Shown here: one piece after another, positions 1 to 7,848 of the stretch
Layout of the letters: every line of letters begins with the position of its first letter
Position numbering within the stretch: the first letter of the stretch is position 1
Assembly: GCA_964456185.1 (NCBI GenBank)
Contig: CAYVZZ010000051.1
Span: 1 to 16,499 of the forward strand
DNA: 16,499 nt
Origin: CAYVZZ01 sp964456185
GTDB lineage: Bacteria > Pseudomonadota > Gammaproteobacteria > Pseudomonadales > Alcanivoracaceae
Direction of reading: 5' to 3'
Notes under the pieces: generated by a model
What the model was told of the DNA's origin: nothing
Database searches by the model: none
What the model saw: the letters and a program-made list of their open reading frames with translations, nothing else
Program-made: the position numbers and the translations under genes

Positions 1-50
1 AAGCTGGCCAGAGTGATGGCCGTAACTTCCGGTGTGAAGATAGCATCCAA
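1..50 (-). CDS. nuoH: NADH-quinone oxidoreductase subunit H, 5' end only
   Basis: Only the first 16 codons lie in the window, and the gene runs off the left edge. Read from a TTG at 50-48 the peptide is MDAIFTPEVTAITLAS. The FTPEV stretch followed by hydrophobic residues resembles NuoH N-termini, which begin just before the first membrane helix. NuoH is the membrane-arm subunit that, by family knowledge, meets the peripheral arm and helps form the quinone chamber. The start lies 5 bases after the nuoG stop codon (58-56), the expected operon order. A GAGG about 10 bases upstream of the TTG, inside the end of nuoG, could serve as ribosome binding site. The overlapping frame from the ATG at 46-44 gives a non-hydrophobic peptide and was not chosen. 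Identity rests on position and this short match. Confidence 0.6.
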   Translation of the reverse strand, partial: MDAIFTPEVTAITLAS

Positions 51-55
51 TCCCC

Positions 56-2779
56 TCAGGCCTCTCCTTTATCCAGGTTGACACGCTGGTTGGGCGTCCA
101 CCAAGGTTGACCGGTTAAGCCAACGGGCAGGCCAAGCGTGCCAGTCGGCAGGTCTGGGTCGATTTGCAAAGGCAATTGCTGCCATTCCAGTGACACGATG
201 TCGACTTTGTCGTCTTGAGATAAGCCAAGGCGTTCGGCATCGGCTTGGTTGATGCTGATGTATGGCTTCACTAGTTGTGGTTGCATCGCCTCGGAGCGTG
301 CCGACAACTCATCGCTACCAAAAATATGGTGCAAAGGTAGCGCCAACAATTTGTCATCAGGCGTGAAGGCGGTGGGTACCTCAGTGAAGTAGCCCTTAGC
401 ATCGGTTACATCCTGCGCATCAAAGAGTCGAACGCCCGGATCACCGCCACGCAATTTGCCACCCACCTTGTCTTGCAACTTGTTCCAAGCTTGTGGTGAG
501 TTCCACTTCGGTGCCCAAGCAAACGGAATCATGGAGCCGGGACGCTCGTCGCCCGCATAGCCTTCCATAGAGAAGGCGAGCGCACTGTCTTTGTCTTGCG
601 TGACGCGCGGCTCATGCACATTAACTGCAGCACGTTGTGCGGTGCGGCCACTGTAACGATGGGGAGAACGAGCCACCTTCATGCCTTTGATGCGCGAACT
701 GGAATCAGGAGCAGCGGCCACAATGCCTTTCAACTGCGGGTTGTCAGCTTCACATTGAGCGCAAATCTTATCGAACTTGGCCGATGTAATGGTTTCTTGA
801 GCAATGGCCTGTTTCAAGGCGGCTAGCCAGCTCCAGCTTTCGCGCACTTGAATGGACTCATCGTAATAATTGGGGTCGTACACCTGGAAGAAACGTTGTG
901 CGCGGCCCTCGTTATTAATCAAGGTGCCATCGCCTTCGGCAAAGGTCGCGGTTGGTAGCAAGAAGTAGGCACGTTGGCTAGTGGGGTTCATCTGATGATT
1001 GATGACCACCGGTTTAACATGCTCAAGTGCTTCATCGACCAAACGGCTGTCGGTGCGACGATAAAGATCATTTTCCAGCACGATCAGTGCATCAGCGTCG
1101 CCATTGGTGATGGCGGATAGTGCGCGTTCTACGGGCATGCCATCGAGTAGCGATACACCCAAGCTGTTGGCTTCGGGCACGGCATAGCTTAACGCCGGTG
1201 ATTTGCCTTTATTGTGTAGCGCCTGAGCGATATTGGCTGCAGCGTCAATAACTGTCTGTGAGGCGCTGCCTGTGCCTGACACAACCAGTGGACGGTCAGC
1301 GGCCAACAAAGCGTTGGCAATGTCTTGTGCCAAGGCGTTCTGAGTGTCATCCAGTCCTTCGACAGCGGGTGCATCCGCATCAATTAAATGCGCAACGGCA
1401 AAGCCCAAACGTGCTTGGTCGTCAGCTACAGCGCGATAAGTGGCCGCAGCGGCGTCATCGAGGCGCGTTCTGCTAAAGCTGGTTTGGAAAAGCGGATAAC
1501 GATCTTCTTGCGCAACGCTAATGAGAGCGGCTGCACGCCAGGCTTCCAGTTTCTTCTTGGCCGCCAGGCTGACTTGTTTTGATTTCACCGCTTGGCGTAA
1601 TGCCAAAGCCGCTCTTGGCGCGGTCTGTGTGAGGTCTTCACCTAATATCAAAATGGCATCACGATCTTCTAACTCGAAAAGCGACGGGATGTGAGCCGGT
1701 GTGCTTTGTTGGATGTCGCGAATGTGGTCGACCAACTGTTTGTCGACGCTGTTCATACCAGTGGAATAGTTATCGGCTCCAACAAGTTGTTTTAATACGT
1801 AGTTGGATTCGATGCTGGCACGCGGTGAACCAATGCCGATTACGCGATTGTTGTTACGTAACAGCTCTGCAGCCGAGGCGAGGGCATTGTGCGATTCCAG
1901 TTGTTGTTCAGAATCGCTGCCTGCATTCATTAAGGTTAATTTGGGGCGATCATTACGGTTATTGAAACCAAAGCCAAAGCGGCCACGATCGCACAGGAAG
2001 TAACGGTTTACTTCGCCGTTGTAACGGTTTTCGATACGGCGCAATTCACCGTAACGCTCACCGGGGCTGATGTTACAGCCTAGGCTGCAGCCTTGGCAGA
2101 TGCTGGGCGCATACTGCATGTCCCACTTACGGTTGTAGCGGTGGTTATGCGTTTTGTCGGTAAATACGCCAGTCGGACAGACTTCGACCAGATTGCCGGA
2201 AAATTCGTTTTCAAAGGGGCCGTCCTCTTGACGACCAAAGTAAACATTATCGTGCGCACCAAAGACGTTTAGATCGTCGCCATCGGCGTAATCCTGATAA
2301 AAACGCACACAGCGATAACAGGCAATACAACGGTTCATCTCGTGCTCGATAAAGGGGCCGAGATCCTGATTTTTGTGAGTGCGCTTGGTGAAGCGGTATT
2401 CACGACGACTATGACCACTCATGACAGTCATGTCTTGAAGGTGGCAGTTACCGCCTTCTGGGCAAACAGGGCAATCGTGTGGATGGTTGACCATTAACCA
2501 CTCGATAACGCTCTTGCGGAAAGCGCGGGCTTCTTCATCTTCAATGGAGATGTAAGTGCCATCAGATGCGGGCGTCATGCAGCACATGACCAAACGGCCA
2601 CGGGTATCATCTGGGCATTGGTATTGTTTTACCGCACATTGACGGCAAGCGCCGGCGCTGCCGAGCGCAGGGTGCCAGCAAAAATAGGGGATATCCAGAC
2701 CCAGCGACAAACAGGCGCTTAACAGGTTGTCTGACCCGTCCACCTCGTAGTCTTTGCCATCCACATGAATTGTTGCCAT
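56..2779 (-). CDS. nuoG: NADH-quinone oxidoreductase subunit G (complex I iron-sulfur subunit)
   Basis: NuoG is the large molybdopterin-oxidoreductase-like subunit of the NADH module and carries electrons from NuoF/NuoE towards NuoB. With the start at ATG 2779 the protein has 907 residues, almost the 908 of E. coli, and begins MATIHVDGKDYEV as that family does. An in-frame TTG at 2809 would add ten residues with no good ribosome site, so it was rejected. Visible ligands are C34, C45, C48 and C67 for the 2Fe-2S cluster N1b; H101, C103, C106 and C112 for N5; C151, C154, C157 and C201 for N4; and C228, C231, C235 and C263 for N7, the extra cluster found in only part of the family. The remaining 640 or so residues are the catalytically inactive molybdopterin-like fold. 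It sits 60 bases after nuoF and directly before nuoH. The frame is intact. Confidence 0.97.
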   Translation of the reverse strand: MATIHVDGKDYEVDGSDNLLSACLSLGLDIPYFCWHPALGSAGACRQCAVKQYQCPDDTRGRLVMCCMTPASDGTYISIEDEEARAFRKSVIEWLMVNHPHDCPVCPEGGNCHLQDMTVMSGHSRREYRFTKRTHKNQDLGPFIEHEMNRCIACYRCVRFYQDYADGDDLNVFGAHDNVYFGRQEDGPFENEFSGNLVEVCPTGVFTDKTHNHRYNRKWDMQYAPSICQGCSLGCNISPGERYGELRRIENRYNGEVNRYFLCDRGRFGFGFNNRNDRPKLTLMNAGSDSEQQLESHNALASAAELLRNNNRVIGIGSPRASIESNYVLKQLVGADNYSTGMNSVDKQLVDHIRDIQQSTPAHIPSLFELEDRDAILILGEDLTQTAPRAALALRQAVKSKQVSLAAKKKLEAWRAAALISVAQEDRYPLFQTSFSRTRLDDAAAATYRAVADDQARLGFAVAHLIDADAPAVEGLDDTQNALAQDIANALLAADRPLVVSGTGSASQTVIDAAANIAQALHNKGKSPALSYAVPEANSLGVSLLDGMPVERALSAITNGDADALIVLENDLYRRTDSRLVDEALEHVKPVVINHQMNPTSQRAYFLLPTATFAEGDGTLINNEGRAQRFFQVYDPNYYDESIQVRESWSWLAALKQAIAQETITSAKFDKICAQCEADNPQLKGIVAAAPDSSSRIKGMKVARSPHRYSGRTAQRAAVNVHEPRVTQDKDSALAFSMEGYAGDERPGSMIPFAWAPKWNSPQAWNKLQDKVGGKLRGGDPGVRLFDAQDVTDAKGYFTEVPTAFTPDDKLLALPLHHIFGSDELSARSEAMQPQLVKPYISINQADAERLGLSQDDKVDIVSLEWQQLPLQIDPDLPTGTLGLPVGLTGQPWWTPNQRVNLDKGEA

Positions 2780-2839
2780 GGGTTTTGTCTGCCTAACGTT
2801 GTTTGTCAAACGGTGCAGTGTTTACTGCGCCTCGATTAC

Positions 2840-4111
2840 TTATTTTATGCCTTGTTCCAACTCATCGCGGAACATATGAATACCACTGGTCAACGGCATA
2901 GCGGCGCCGGGCGCGTGGGCACAGAAGGTTTTGCCAGGCCCCATGAAACGCGCCATCTGGAGCAGCTTGTCCAAATCGCCTTTCTGACCATTGCCGTTTT
3001 CGATGGCATCCAACAATTTCGCCGTCCAGGGCAGGCCGTCACGACAGGGTGTGCACCAGCCACAGGATTCACGGGCAAAAAAGATTTCCAAATTCTTTAA
3101 TACAGATACGATGCGCTGTTCACTATCGACCGCCATCATGAGACCTGTGCCCATCCGGCTGCGTGCTTTACCGATGGTGTCAAAATCCATCACCAAATCG
3201 AGGTGCTCAGGACCAAGGAAAGCGGTGGAACCACCACCCGGCAGCCAGCATTTTAGTGACAGGCCATCTTGCATGCCACCGGCGTGCTCTTCGAGCAATT
3301 CACGCGCTGTTACGCCAAAAGGAAGCTCCCAAGTACCGGGATTCTTTACGCGACCGGAGCAGCCAAACATTTTTGTGCCCGGGTCGGTATCCGGATTTTT
3401 AGAGAGGCCTTTATACCAATCGGCGCCGCGCACCATAATGCCGGGTACGTTGTTAAGCGTCTCGACATTGTTCACGACAGTAGGTTTGCCCCACAATCCG
3501 GCGATTTGCGGGAAGGGCGGCTTGGCGCGCGGATTGGCACGACGGCCTTCCAGCGAGTTGATGAGAGCAGTCTCTTCGCCACAAATATAGCGACCCGCGC
3601 CAGTATGAACGACTAGCGGCAAATTAAAGCCGGTATCAAGAATGTTGTTACCCACAAAACCGGCAGCTTTGGCTTCGTCGATGGCCTTATTGAGGTGGTC
3701 GGCTGCCTCAATGTATTCGCCACGCAAGAAAATATAGGCGCGGCTGGCCTGAATGGCGTAGCCGACAATCATCATGGCTTCTACCAACTGGTGCGGTAGC
3801 TGTTCCATGAGCAGGCGGTCTTTGAAGGTGCCAGGTTCCATTTCGTCGGCATTACAGACGAGGTATTTGTCCTTGGGCGCATCGTCGCCCATGGGAATGA
3901 GGCTCCACTTAATGCCGGCCGGGAAACCAGCGCCACCACGCCCACGAAGGTTGGCATCTTTGATGATTTTGGTGATATCTTCTGGCGGCAACTCAACGGC
4001 TTTTTTAAGCCCTTGATAGCCTTCTTTTGCCAGATATTCTTCAAGATATACCGGAGCGCCATCTTCGCGCAGACGCCAAGTGAGCGGCCGATTTTCTGCG
4101 GAAATGGTCAT
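2840..4111 (-). CDS. nuoF: NADH-quinone oxidoreductase subunit F (NADH/FMN-binding)
   Basis: NuoF oxidises NADH through FMN and passes electrons to cluster N3 and on to NuoG. The product has 423 residues, against 445 in E. coli; the difference is mainly a shorter C-terminal tail. The glycine-rich nucleotide-binding motif GRGGAGFPAG lies at residues 57-66, and GAGRYICGEETAL at 171-183 is the family signature near the flavin. The 4Fe-4S N3 ligands are C350, C353 and C356 in ESCGWCTPC, plus C397 in GKTFCAHAPG. The start ATG at 4111 overlaps the nuoE stop as ATGA (4108-4111), indicating translational coupling. All motifs and the reading frame are intact. Confidence 0.97.
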   Translation of the reverse strand: MTISAENRPLTWRLREDGAPVYLEEYLAKEGYQGLKKAVELPPEDITKIIKDANLRGRGGAGFPAGIKWSLIPMGDDAPKDKYLVCNADEMEPGTFKDRLLMEQLPHQLVEAMMIVGYAIQASRAYIFLRGEYIEAADHLNKAIDEAKAAGFVGNNILDTGFNLPLVVHTGAGRYICGEETALINSLEGRRANPRAKPPFPQIAGLWGKPTVVNNVETLNNVPGIMVRGADWYKGLSKNPDTDPGTKMFGCSGRVKNPGTWELPFGVTARELLEEHAGGMQDGLSLKCWLPGGGSTAFLGPEHLDLVMDFDTIGKARSRMGTGLMMAVDSEQRIVSVLKNLEIFFARESCGWCTPCRDGLPWTAKLLDAIENGNGQKGDLDKLLQMARFMGPGKTFCAHAPGAAMPLTSGIHMFRDELEQGIK

Positions 4112-4638
4112 TGGTACTGCTCCAGAATCTGATCCAGCTTATCGACTGACACGTTAAAATGGGTGTCGTCGTTAATCATGATAACCGGGCCTTTATCACA
4201 GGCACCCAAGCAGGCAACCGGCAAGAGGGTAAAGCGGCCGTCACTGGTTGTTTCGCCATAGGCAATGCCAAAACGCTCGGTTACCCGCTCAACTAACACT
4301 TGGTAATTGGTAAGGTGGCAAGCGATGCTGTCGCAAATTTTAATGACATTACGTCCAACAGGTTGACGGAAAATCATGTTGTAGAAGGTGGCGACACCTT
4401 CCAAGTCGGCCACGCTAATACCAATGACGTTACTAATTATCGGCATGGCAGCATCCGGCACCCAGCCATGGCGCTCTTGAACAACTTTCAGGGCACCGAT
4501 ACTGGCCGCACGCGGATTATCGTAATGCGACATCTCTTCTTCGATTGCCGCCTTGTCATCAGGGTGCAGCTCGAAGGGTTCGGGCGCTTGAGAGGTGAGT
4601 GTAATCACTTTTTCGTTATCTGTGTTATCGGTCGACAT
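4108..4638 (-). CDS. nuoE: NADH-quinone oxidoreductase subunit E (2Fe-2S, thioredoxin-like)
   Basis: NuoE is the 24 kDa-type subunit carrying the 2Fe-2S cluster N1a next to the FMN of NuoF. The protein has 176 residues, slightly longer than the 166 of E. coli, the excess being a polar N-terminus. An N-terminal helical part (about residues 25-95, including GVATFYNMIF at 81-90) precedes a thioredoxin-like domain with the ligands C102 and C107 in CDSIACHL and C143 and C147 in CLGACDKGP. The ATG at 4638 lies inside the end of nuoCD (14-base overlap, counting the stop) and its TGA overlaps the nuoF start by 4 bases, so nuoCD, nuoE and nuoF look translationally coupled. Confidence 0.96.
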   Translation of the reverse strand: MSTDNTDNEKVITLTSQAPEPFELHPDDKAAIEEEMSHYDNPRAASIGALKVVQERHGWVPDAAMPIISNVIGISVADLEGVATFYNMIFRQPVGRNVIKICDSIACHLTNYQVLVERVTERFGIAYGETTSDGRFTLLPVACLGACDKGPVIMINDDTHFNVSVDKLDQILEQYQ

Positions 4639-5584
4639 CAGCCATCACAAAGTCAATGGAAGCCAAATAGGCGATTAGATCCGGAATCATGCTGTTCCGA
4701 ATCACCGAGGGAATCTGTTGCAAGTGCGGGAAGCTGGGTGTGCGAATTCGCGTGCGATAGCTCATCGCCGCACCATCACTGTGCACATAAAAGCTGGTAA
4801 TGCCTTTGGTTGTTTCAACTGGGCGAACACATTCGCCAACCGGCATAACCGGACCCCAAGTCACGCCAAGGAAATGGTGAATCAGGGTTTCAATGTCTTG
4901 CTTGGTACGGTCTTTAGGCGGCGGGCAGGCCAGCGGGTGATCCGCTTTATAGTCGCCGGCCGGCATATTATCGAGACATTGCTGGATAATCCGCAGACTT
5001 TGACGCATTTCTTCGATACGCACCATGGCGCGATCATAGGCGTCGCCATGCTCGGCAGTGGGTACGTCAAATTCGAAGTTTTCGAAGCCGCAATAGGGAC
5101 GCGCTTTACGCAAGTCATATTCGACGCCGGTGGCACGCAAACCTGCACCGGTTACACCCCAGTCGAGAGCTTCTTGCTTGTTGTATTGCGCCACACCTTT
5201 GGTACGGGCAATCAAAATCGAGTTGCGCATGGCGGCATTTACATACTCGTCCAGGCGCTTGGGCAACCAATCGATGAAGGGTTTCACCAATTTGTCCCAG
5301 CCTTTGGGTAGATCATGTGCTACACCACCGATACGGAACCAAGCCGGATGCATCCGGAAGCCGGTAACGGCTTCAATGACATCATAGGCCTTTTGGCGGT
5401 CGGTAAAGGTATAGAAAACCGGGCTCATGCCACCCACGTCCTGGATATAAGTGCCCAAGAACAACAGGTGACTGGTGATACGGAAGAATTCGCTCATCAT
5501 GATGCGAATGGTGTTGGCGCGATCGGGCACTTTAATACCGGCCAGGTCTTCAACGGCCAACAAATAGGGTAGCTCATTCATCAC
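4625..5584 (-). CDS. nuoCD: NuoD part of interrupted NuoCD (49 kDa quinone-site subunit)
   Basis: This is the C-terminal 319 residues of a fused NuoCD. The fold is that of the large subunit of NiFe hydrogenases and forms the quinone site with NuoB. The sequence follows the E. coli type closely, for example RMHPAWFRIGGVAHDLP early on and the C-terminus DFVMADVDR. The only available starts, GTG at 5584 and ATG at 5581, are internal codons matching the middle of the family (VMNELPY). They have no place as a natural start, because the conserved NuoD N-terminus lies upstream in the same frame. The frame is open from 5671, immediately after an in-frame TAA at 5674-5672. Without that stop, 6385-4625 would encode one 586-residue NuoCD, near the roughly 600 of E. 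coli. Either the gene is intact and the stop is a sequence error, or the subunit is broken. Confidence 0.85.
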   Translation of the reverse strand: MMNELPYLLAVEDLAGIKVPDRANTIRIMMSEFFRITSHLLFLGTYIQDVGGMSPVFYTFTDRQKAYDVIEAVTGFRMHPAWFRIGGVAHDLPKGWDKLVKPFIDWLPKRLDEYVNAAMRNSILIARTKGVAQYNKQEALDWGVTGAGLRATGVEYDLRKARPYCGFENFEFDVPTAEHGDAYDRAMVRIEEMRQSLRIIQQCLDNMPAGDYKADHPLACPPPKDRTKQDIETLIHHFLGVTWGPVMPVGECVRPVETTKGITSFYVHSDGAAMSYRTRIRTPSFPHLQQIPSVIRNSMIPDLIAYLASIDFVMADVDR

Positions 5585-5689
5585 GCCGCCGAGATAATAA
5601 TTGCGGTCGGTGTTGGTAATGTTGCTGTGCCAGCTTTGACGCTCGGCATTTTTTTCCGCGCCGCGATGGTTTTAGCAATTGTCTGGCAC
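5585..5689 (-). other. Anomalous stretch in nuoCD: in-frame stop and clustered non-conserved codons
   Basis: Translated through the stop, this part reads VPDNC, stop, NHRGAEKNAERQSWHS and then NITNTDRNYYLGG. In E. coli the matching positions read VPDIGYHH, RGAEKM and WHSYIPYTDRIEYLGG. Against that reference the changes include I to N, G to C, Y to stop, H to N and M to N, then Y to N, P to T, Y to N, I to N and an acidic residue to Y. They are packed into about 35 codons, while sequence on both sides matches closely and no bases are gained or lost. NIT also occurs at this place in Thermus Nqo4, so some differences may be natural. The clustering, the lack of a frameshift and the nearby N gap favour poor base calls or a misassembled patch over genuine decay. 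Confidence 0.8.
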
Positions 5690-6385
5690 ACAATCGACGA
5701 TGTCTTCACCATCCAGTTGCAACACAATACGGAAAGCACCGTGAGCAGACGGGTGGTTGGGGCCGAGATTGAGGAACATGAAGTCCTCGTCTTCGGTGCC
5801 GCGCTTCATGCCCCATTCTTCAGGATTGAAAAGCAAAGCTTCCTGTTCGGCATCTTGCTTGGCGGCGTCCAACTGATAAGGATCAAACTCGGTGGCACGC
5901 GCCGGATAATCTTTGCGCCAGGGGTGACCATCCCAAGTGGGCGGCATCAAAATACGCGTTAGGTGCGGGTGGCCTTCAAAATCAATGCCGAGCATGTCCC
6001 AGACTTCACGCTCATACCAGTTGGCGTTAGGGAAAATGCCGGTAATTGTCGGTAGTTTTAGATCGCCTTCTTTCAAGGCGACTTTAATACGGATGTCGCT
6101 ATTGCGATCGACTGAAAGCAGATGGTAAAAAACAGTGAAATCGGAATCGGGTAGCCCTTTGCGATGGGTGCGCAAGCGCTCGTCCAAGCCAGACAGGTCA
6201 AAAAGCATGGAATAGGGCTGTGGCAGTTGGCGTAAAAAGCGCAGTACATTAACGAGCTGACTACGCTCTACCCACAGGGTAGGTAGATTATCAACCGTGT
6301 TTTGCACCACAAAATTGTCGTCACCAAACTGGTCAAACAGTTCTGTTACGACTTGAGGCGTGGCGGCGGTAGCAACATCTGGCAT
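5672..6385 (-). CDS. nuoCD: NuoC part of interrupted NuoCD (30 kDa subunit plus NuoD N-terminus)
   Basis: The first 237 residues cover the NuoC domain and about 37 residues of the NuoD domain. The 30 kDa signature EREVWDMLGIDFEGHP lies at 125-140. The linker runs to about residue 200, and the NuoD part starts with FLNLGPNHPSAHG at 204-216, whose second histidine matches the quinone-contacting loop histidine known from Thermus Nqo4. The reading ends VPDNC then TAA, where family members read VPDIGYHHRG. The frame continues without a shift into the downstream part. The ATG at 6385 has an AGGT about 8 bases upstream and follows the nuoB stop by 21 bases. A fused NuoCD is typical of many gammaproteobacteria. 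See the separate entry on the anomalous stretch. Confidence 0.88.
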   Translation of the reverse strand: MPDVATAATPQVVTELFDQFGDDNFVVQNTVDNLPTLWVERSQLVNVLRFLRQLPQPYSMLFDLSGLDERLRTHRKGLPDSDFTVFYHLLSVDRNSDIRIKVALKEGDLKLPTITGIFPNANWYEREVWDMLGIDFEGHPHLTRILMPPTWDGHPWRKDYPARATEFDPYQLDAAKQDAEQEALLFNPEEWGMKRGTEDEDFMFLNLGPNHPSAHGAFRIVLQLDGEDIVDCVPDNC

Positions 6386-6406
6386 TAATCGGTACCTGTC
6401 GTCGGC

Positions 6407-7078
6407 TTACACTTCGTCCATGGGACGAAGAATCGTAGCGCGATTGCGTTCTTCTTTGAGCTGGTCACGTCGTGCGGGCATTTCAGCACGATAAACACCT
6501 TGCTCACCGACCACCCAAGACAAGGGGCGGCGTTCTTCTTGAATAGAGTCTTGTAATAGTTGCAGGCCTTGTAAAAAGGCTTCCGGGCGCGGAGGGCAGC
6601 CGGGGATGTACACATCGACGGGCAAGAACTTATCAACGCCTTGAACCACAGAATAGATGTCGTACATGCCGCCAGAGTTGGCACAGGCTCCCATGGAAAT
6701 CACCCATTTGGGTTCAAGCATTTGTTCGTAAAGGCGCTGAATGATGGGTGCCATCTTGATGAAGCAGGTGCCGGCGATGACCATGAAATCGGCCTGACGC
6801 GGAGAGGCACGCATAACTTCCGCACCAAAACGTGCCACATCGTGAGGCGCGGTAAAGGCGGTGGTCATTTCAACGTAGCAGCAGGAAAGGCCGAAGTTGT
6901 AAGGCCAGAGCGAGTTTTTGCGACCCCAGTTAACTCCTTTATGGAGCCAGTCTTCCAAGCGACCCATCAGTACATTGCGGTGTACTTGCTCTTCCATCGG
7001 ATCGGGCAGACCGCGCTGCTTTTGTTGCATAGGGTAGCGAGCGCCACCAGGATCCGCTTTGGTCAGGGTGTATTTCAT
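6407..7078 (-). CDS. nuoB: NADH-quinone oxidoreductase subunit B (cluster N2)
   Basis: NuoB holds the last iron-sulfur cluster, N2, which reduces quinone at the interface with NuoD. The protein has 223 residues, the normal length. The N2 ligands are visible as the tandem pair C66-C67 in GLSCCYVE, C132 in GACANSGGMYD and C161 in YIPGCPPRPE; C105 in GTCFIKMAP is the usual extra conserved cysteine. The N-terminus MKYTLTKADP and the C-terminal LRPMDEV are of E. coli type. It starts 20 bases after nuoA and ends 21 bases before nuoCD, so it belongs to the same operon. Confidence 0.97.
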   Translation of the reverse strand: MKYTLTKADPGGARYPMQQKQRGLPDPMEEQVHRNVLMGRLEDWLHKGVNWGRKNSLWPYNFGLSCCYVEMTTAFTAPHDVARFGAEVMRASPRQADFMVIAGTCFIKMAPIIQRLYEQMLEPKWVISMGACANSGGMYDIYSVVQGVDKFLPVDVYIPGCPPRPEAFLQGLQLLQDSIQEERRPLSWVVGEQGVYRAEMPARRDQLKEERNRATILRPMDEV

Positions 7079-7098
7079 TTTTCCCTCTTAAATGGCAA

Positions 7099-7536
7099 TC
7101 AGGCTTTTTTACGCGCCTTTATTTGTTGGCGTCGAGCCAGTTGCCGGCGTCGTTGCTCGGGCGACCAGTCCAGGGCGCCGATGCGCCACAGGTAGGCTAG
7201 CCCAGCCAGCAGTATGCTAATGAATATGACGGCTTCGATAAAACCGGCCCAGCCTGTTTCGCGCATGGAGATAGCCCAAACGTACAGAAACAGTGCTTCG
7301 ATATCGAAAATAACGAAAAACATGGCGACCAAATAGAACTTGGCCGAGAGTCGGAGTTGGGCAGAGCCGGAAGAAACCACCCCGGATTCGAAGGGTTCGT
7401 GTTTGGCGCGCCCGGTGTCGCGGCCGCCCAGAAAATAAGAAATGCCGATCATGGCGCAGATGATGACGAGAACCAAGGCAAGAAAGATGCTAAAGGCCCA
7501 GTGACTCGCTAAAAGTTGAAGTGCTTCTGATGCCAC
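7099..7536 (-). CDS. nuoA: NADH-quinone oxidoreductase subunit A, first gene of the operon
   Basis: NuoA is a small membrane-arm subunit. Its 145 residues (147 in E. coli) contain three predicted membrane helices at about 14-36, 65-88 and 97-118. The long loop between the first two carries the conserved PFESG (E50), and the second helix carries the conserved acidic pair in FDIEAL (D78, E80). The tail is very basic. The start is a GTG at 7536, supported by a GGAG nine bases upstream and by the N-terminus MASEALQLLASHWAF aligning with the family. No nuo gene lies upstream: the next gene is divergent, so the operon promoter should be in 7537-7848. Confidence 0.95.
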   Translation of the reverse strand: MASEALQLLASHWAFSIFLALVLVIICAMIGISYFLGGRDTGRAKHEPFESGVVSSGSAQLRLSAKFYLVAMFFVIFDIEALFLYVWAISMRETGWAGFIEAVIFISILLAGLAYLWRIGALDWSPEQRRRQLARRQQIKARKKA

Positions 7537-7609
7537 GTAGTTGTTCTCCGGATAACGTCAAACCAGTACCGAGTTGCGGCCGGAACTCACGCCGCTTCCC
7601 GTGGGGTGA

Positions 7610-7638
7610 ATGATAGGCCAGAATCGAATTAACTACAA
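7610..7638 (-). promoter_or_regulatory. Candidate nuo promoter with an overlapping ArcA-like site
   Basis: On the minus strand, TTGTAG (7638-7633) is followed after 17 bases by TATCAT (7615-7610), matching the sigma-70 consensus at 3 of 6 and 5 of 6 positions. Initiation near 7603 would give a leader of about 66 bases. The minus-strand AGTTAATTCG (7634-7625) overlaps the -35 box and spacer and resembles the ArcA core AGTTAATTA. In E. coli the nuo operon is repressed by ArcA anaerobically, so a site here would make sense. This is consensus matching by eye only. Confidence 0.3.
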
Positions 7639-7786
7639 ACCTGAGCGTGGTTTTTTTGGTCAAATAGTTGATTTAAAGCAAGCTATTGAATGTATGATAG
7701 ACTCAGCGTTAGCCGTTTGGCTTCAAGTCGTTAGGCAATCTTCTTCATTGTATTGCTAGCACTATGCTCGCAGCTTGATTGAATGA

Positions 7787-7814
7787 TTGGTGTGAGTGGA
7801 AGCTGCCTTATAGT
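7787..7814 (+). promoter_or_regulatory. Candidate promoter for the hybrid kinase operon
   Basis: TTGGTG (7787-7792) and TATAGT (7809-7814) are separated by 16 bases and precede the kinase ATG by 34 bases. The -10 box is good and the -35 box is partial. An alternative is TTGATT (7668-7673) with TATGAT (7693-7698), but its 19-base spacing is less favourable. No sigma-28 or sigma-54 motif was found. Confidence 0.25.
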
Positions 7815-7848
7815 ATGTAATGCTGCCTTTTAAGTGAGGAGTGGGTGA

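Larger units (their letters stand above)
7537..7848. other. Divergent intergenic region between nuoA and the signalling operon
   Basis: These 312 bases hold no credible protein-coding or RNA gene that I can see. The part nearest nuoA (about 7560-7620) is GC-rich and probably forms the nuo leader. The middle (about 7621-7700) is AT-rich. Two candidate promoters, one for each direction, are listed separately. The kinase gene at the right end has a good ribosome site, TGAGGAG, seven bases before its ATG. Confidence 0.7.

Noticed and set aside
2780..2809. TTG start adding ten residues to NuoG
   Set aside because: No convincing ribosome site precedes it, and the internal ATG gives the exact family N-terminus MATIHVDG.
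2991..3590. 199-codon open frame on the plus strand inside nuoF, and other long antisense frames in nuoG and nuoCD
   Set aside because: They lie opposite strongly conserved genes, have no recognisable domains and are explained as shadows of the real frames.
5585..5684. Frameshift in nuoCD
   Set aside because: The two parts are in the same frame, exactly 29 codons apart; the break is a stop codon, not a shift.
7637..7658. AAACC, loop, GGTTT followed by a T run, resembling a rho-independent terminator
   Set aside because: The stem is only five pairs with two G-C pairs, and it lies between divergent genes where no transcript needs to end.
7741..7780. Possible sigma-54 type element in the intergenic region
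   Set aside because: The GG and GC dinucleotides at the required spacing are missing.
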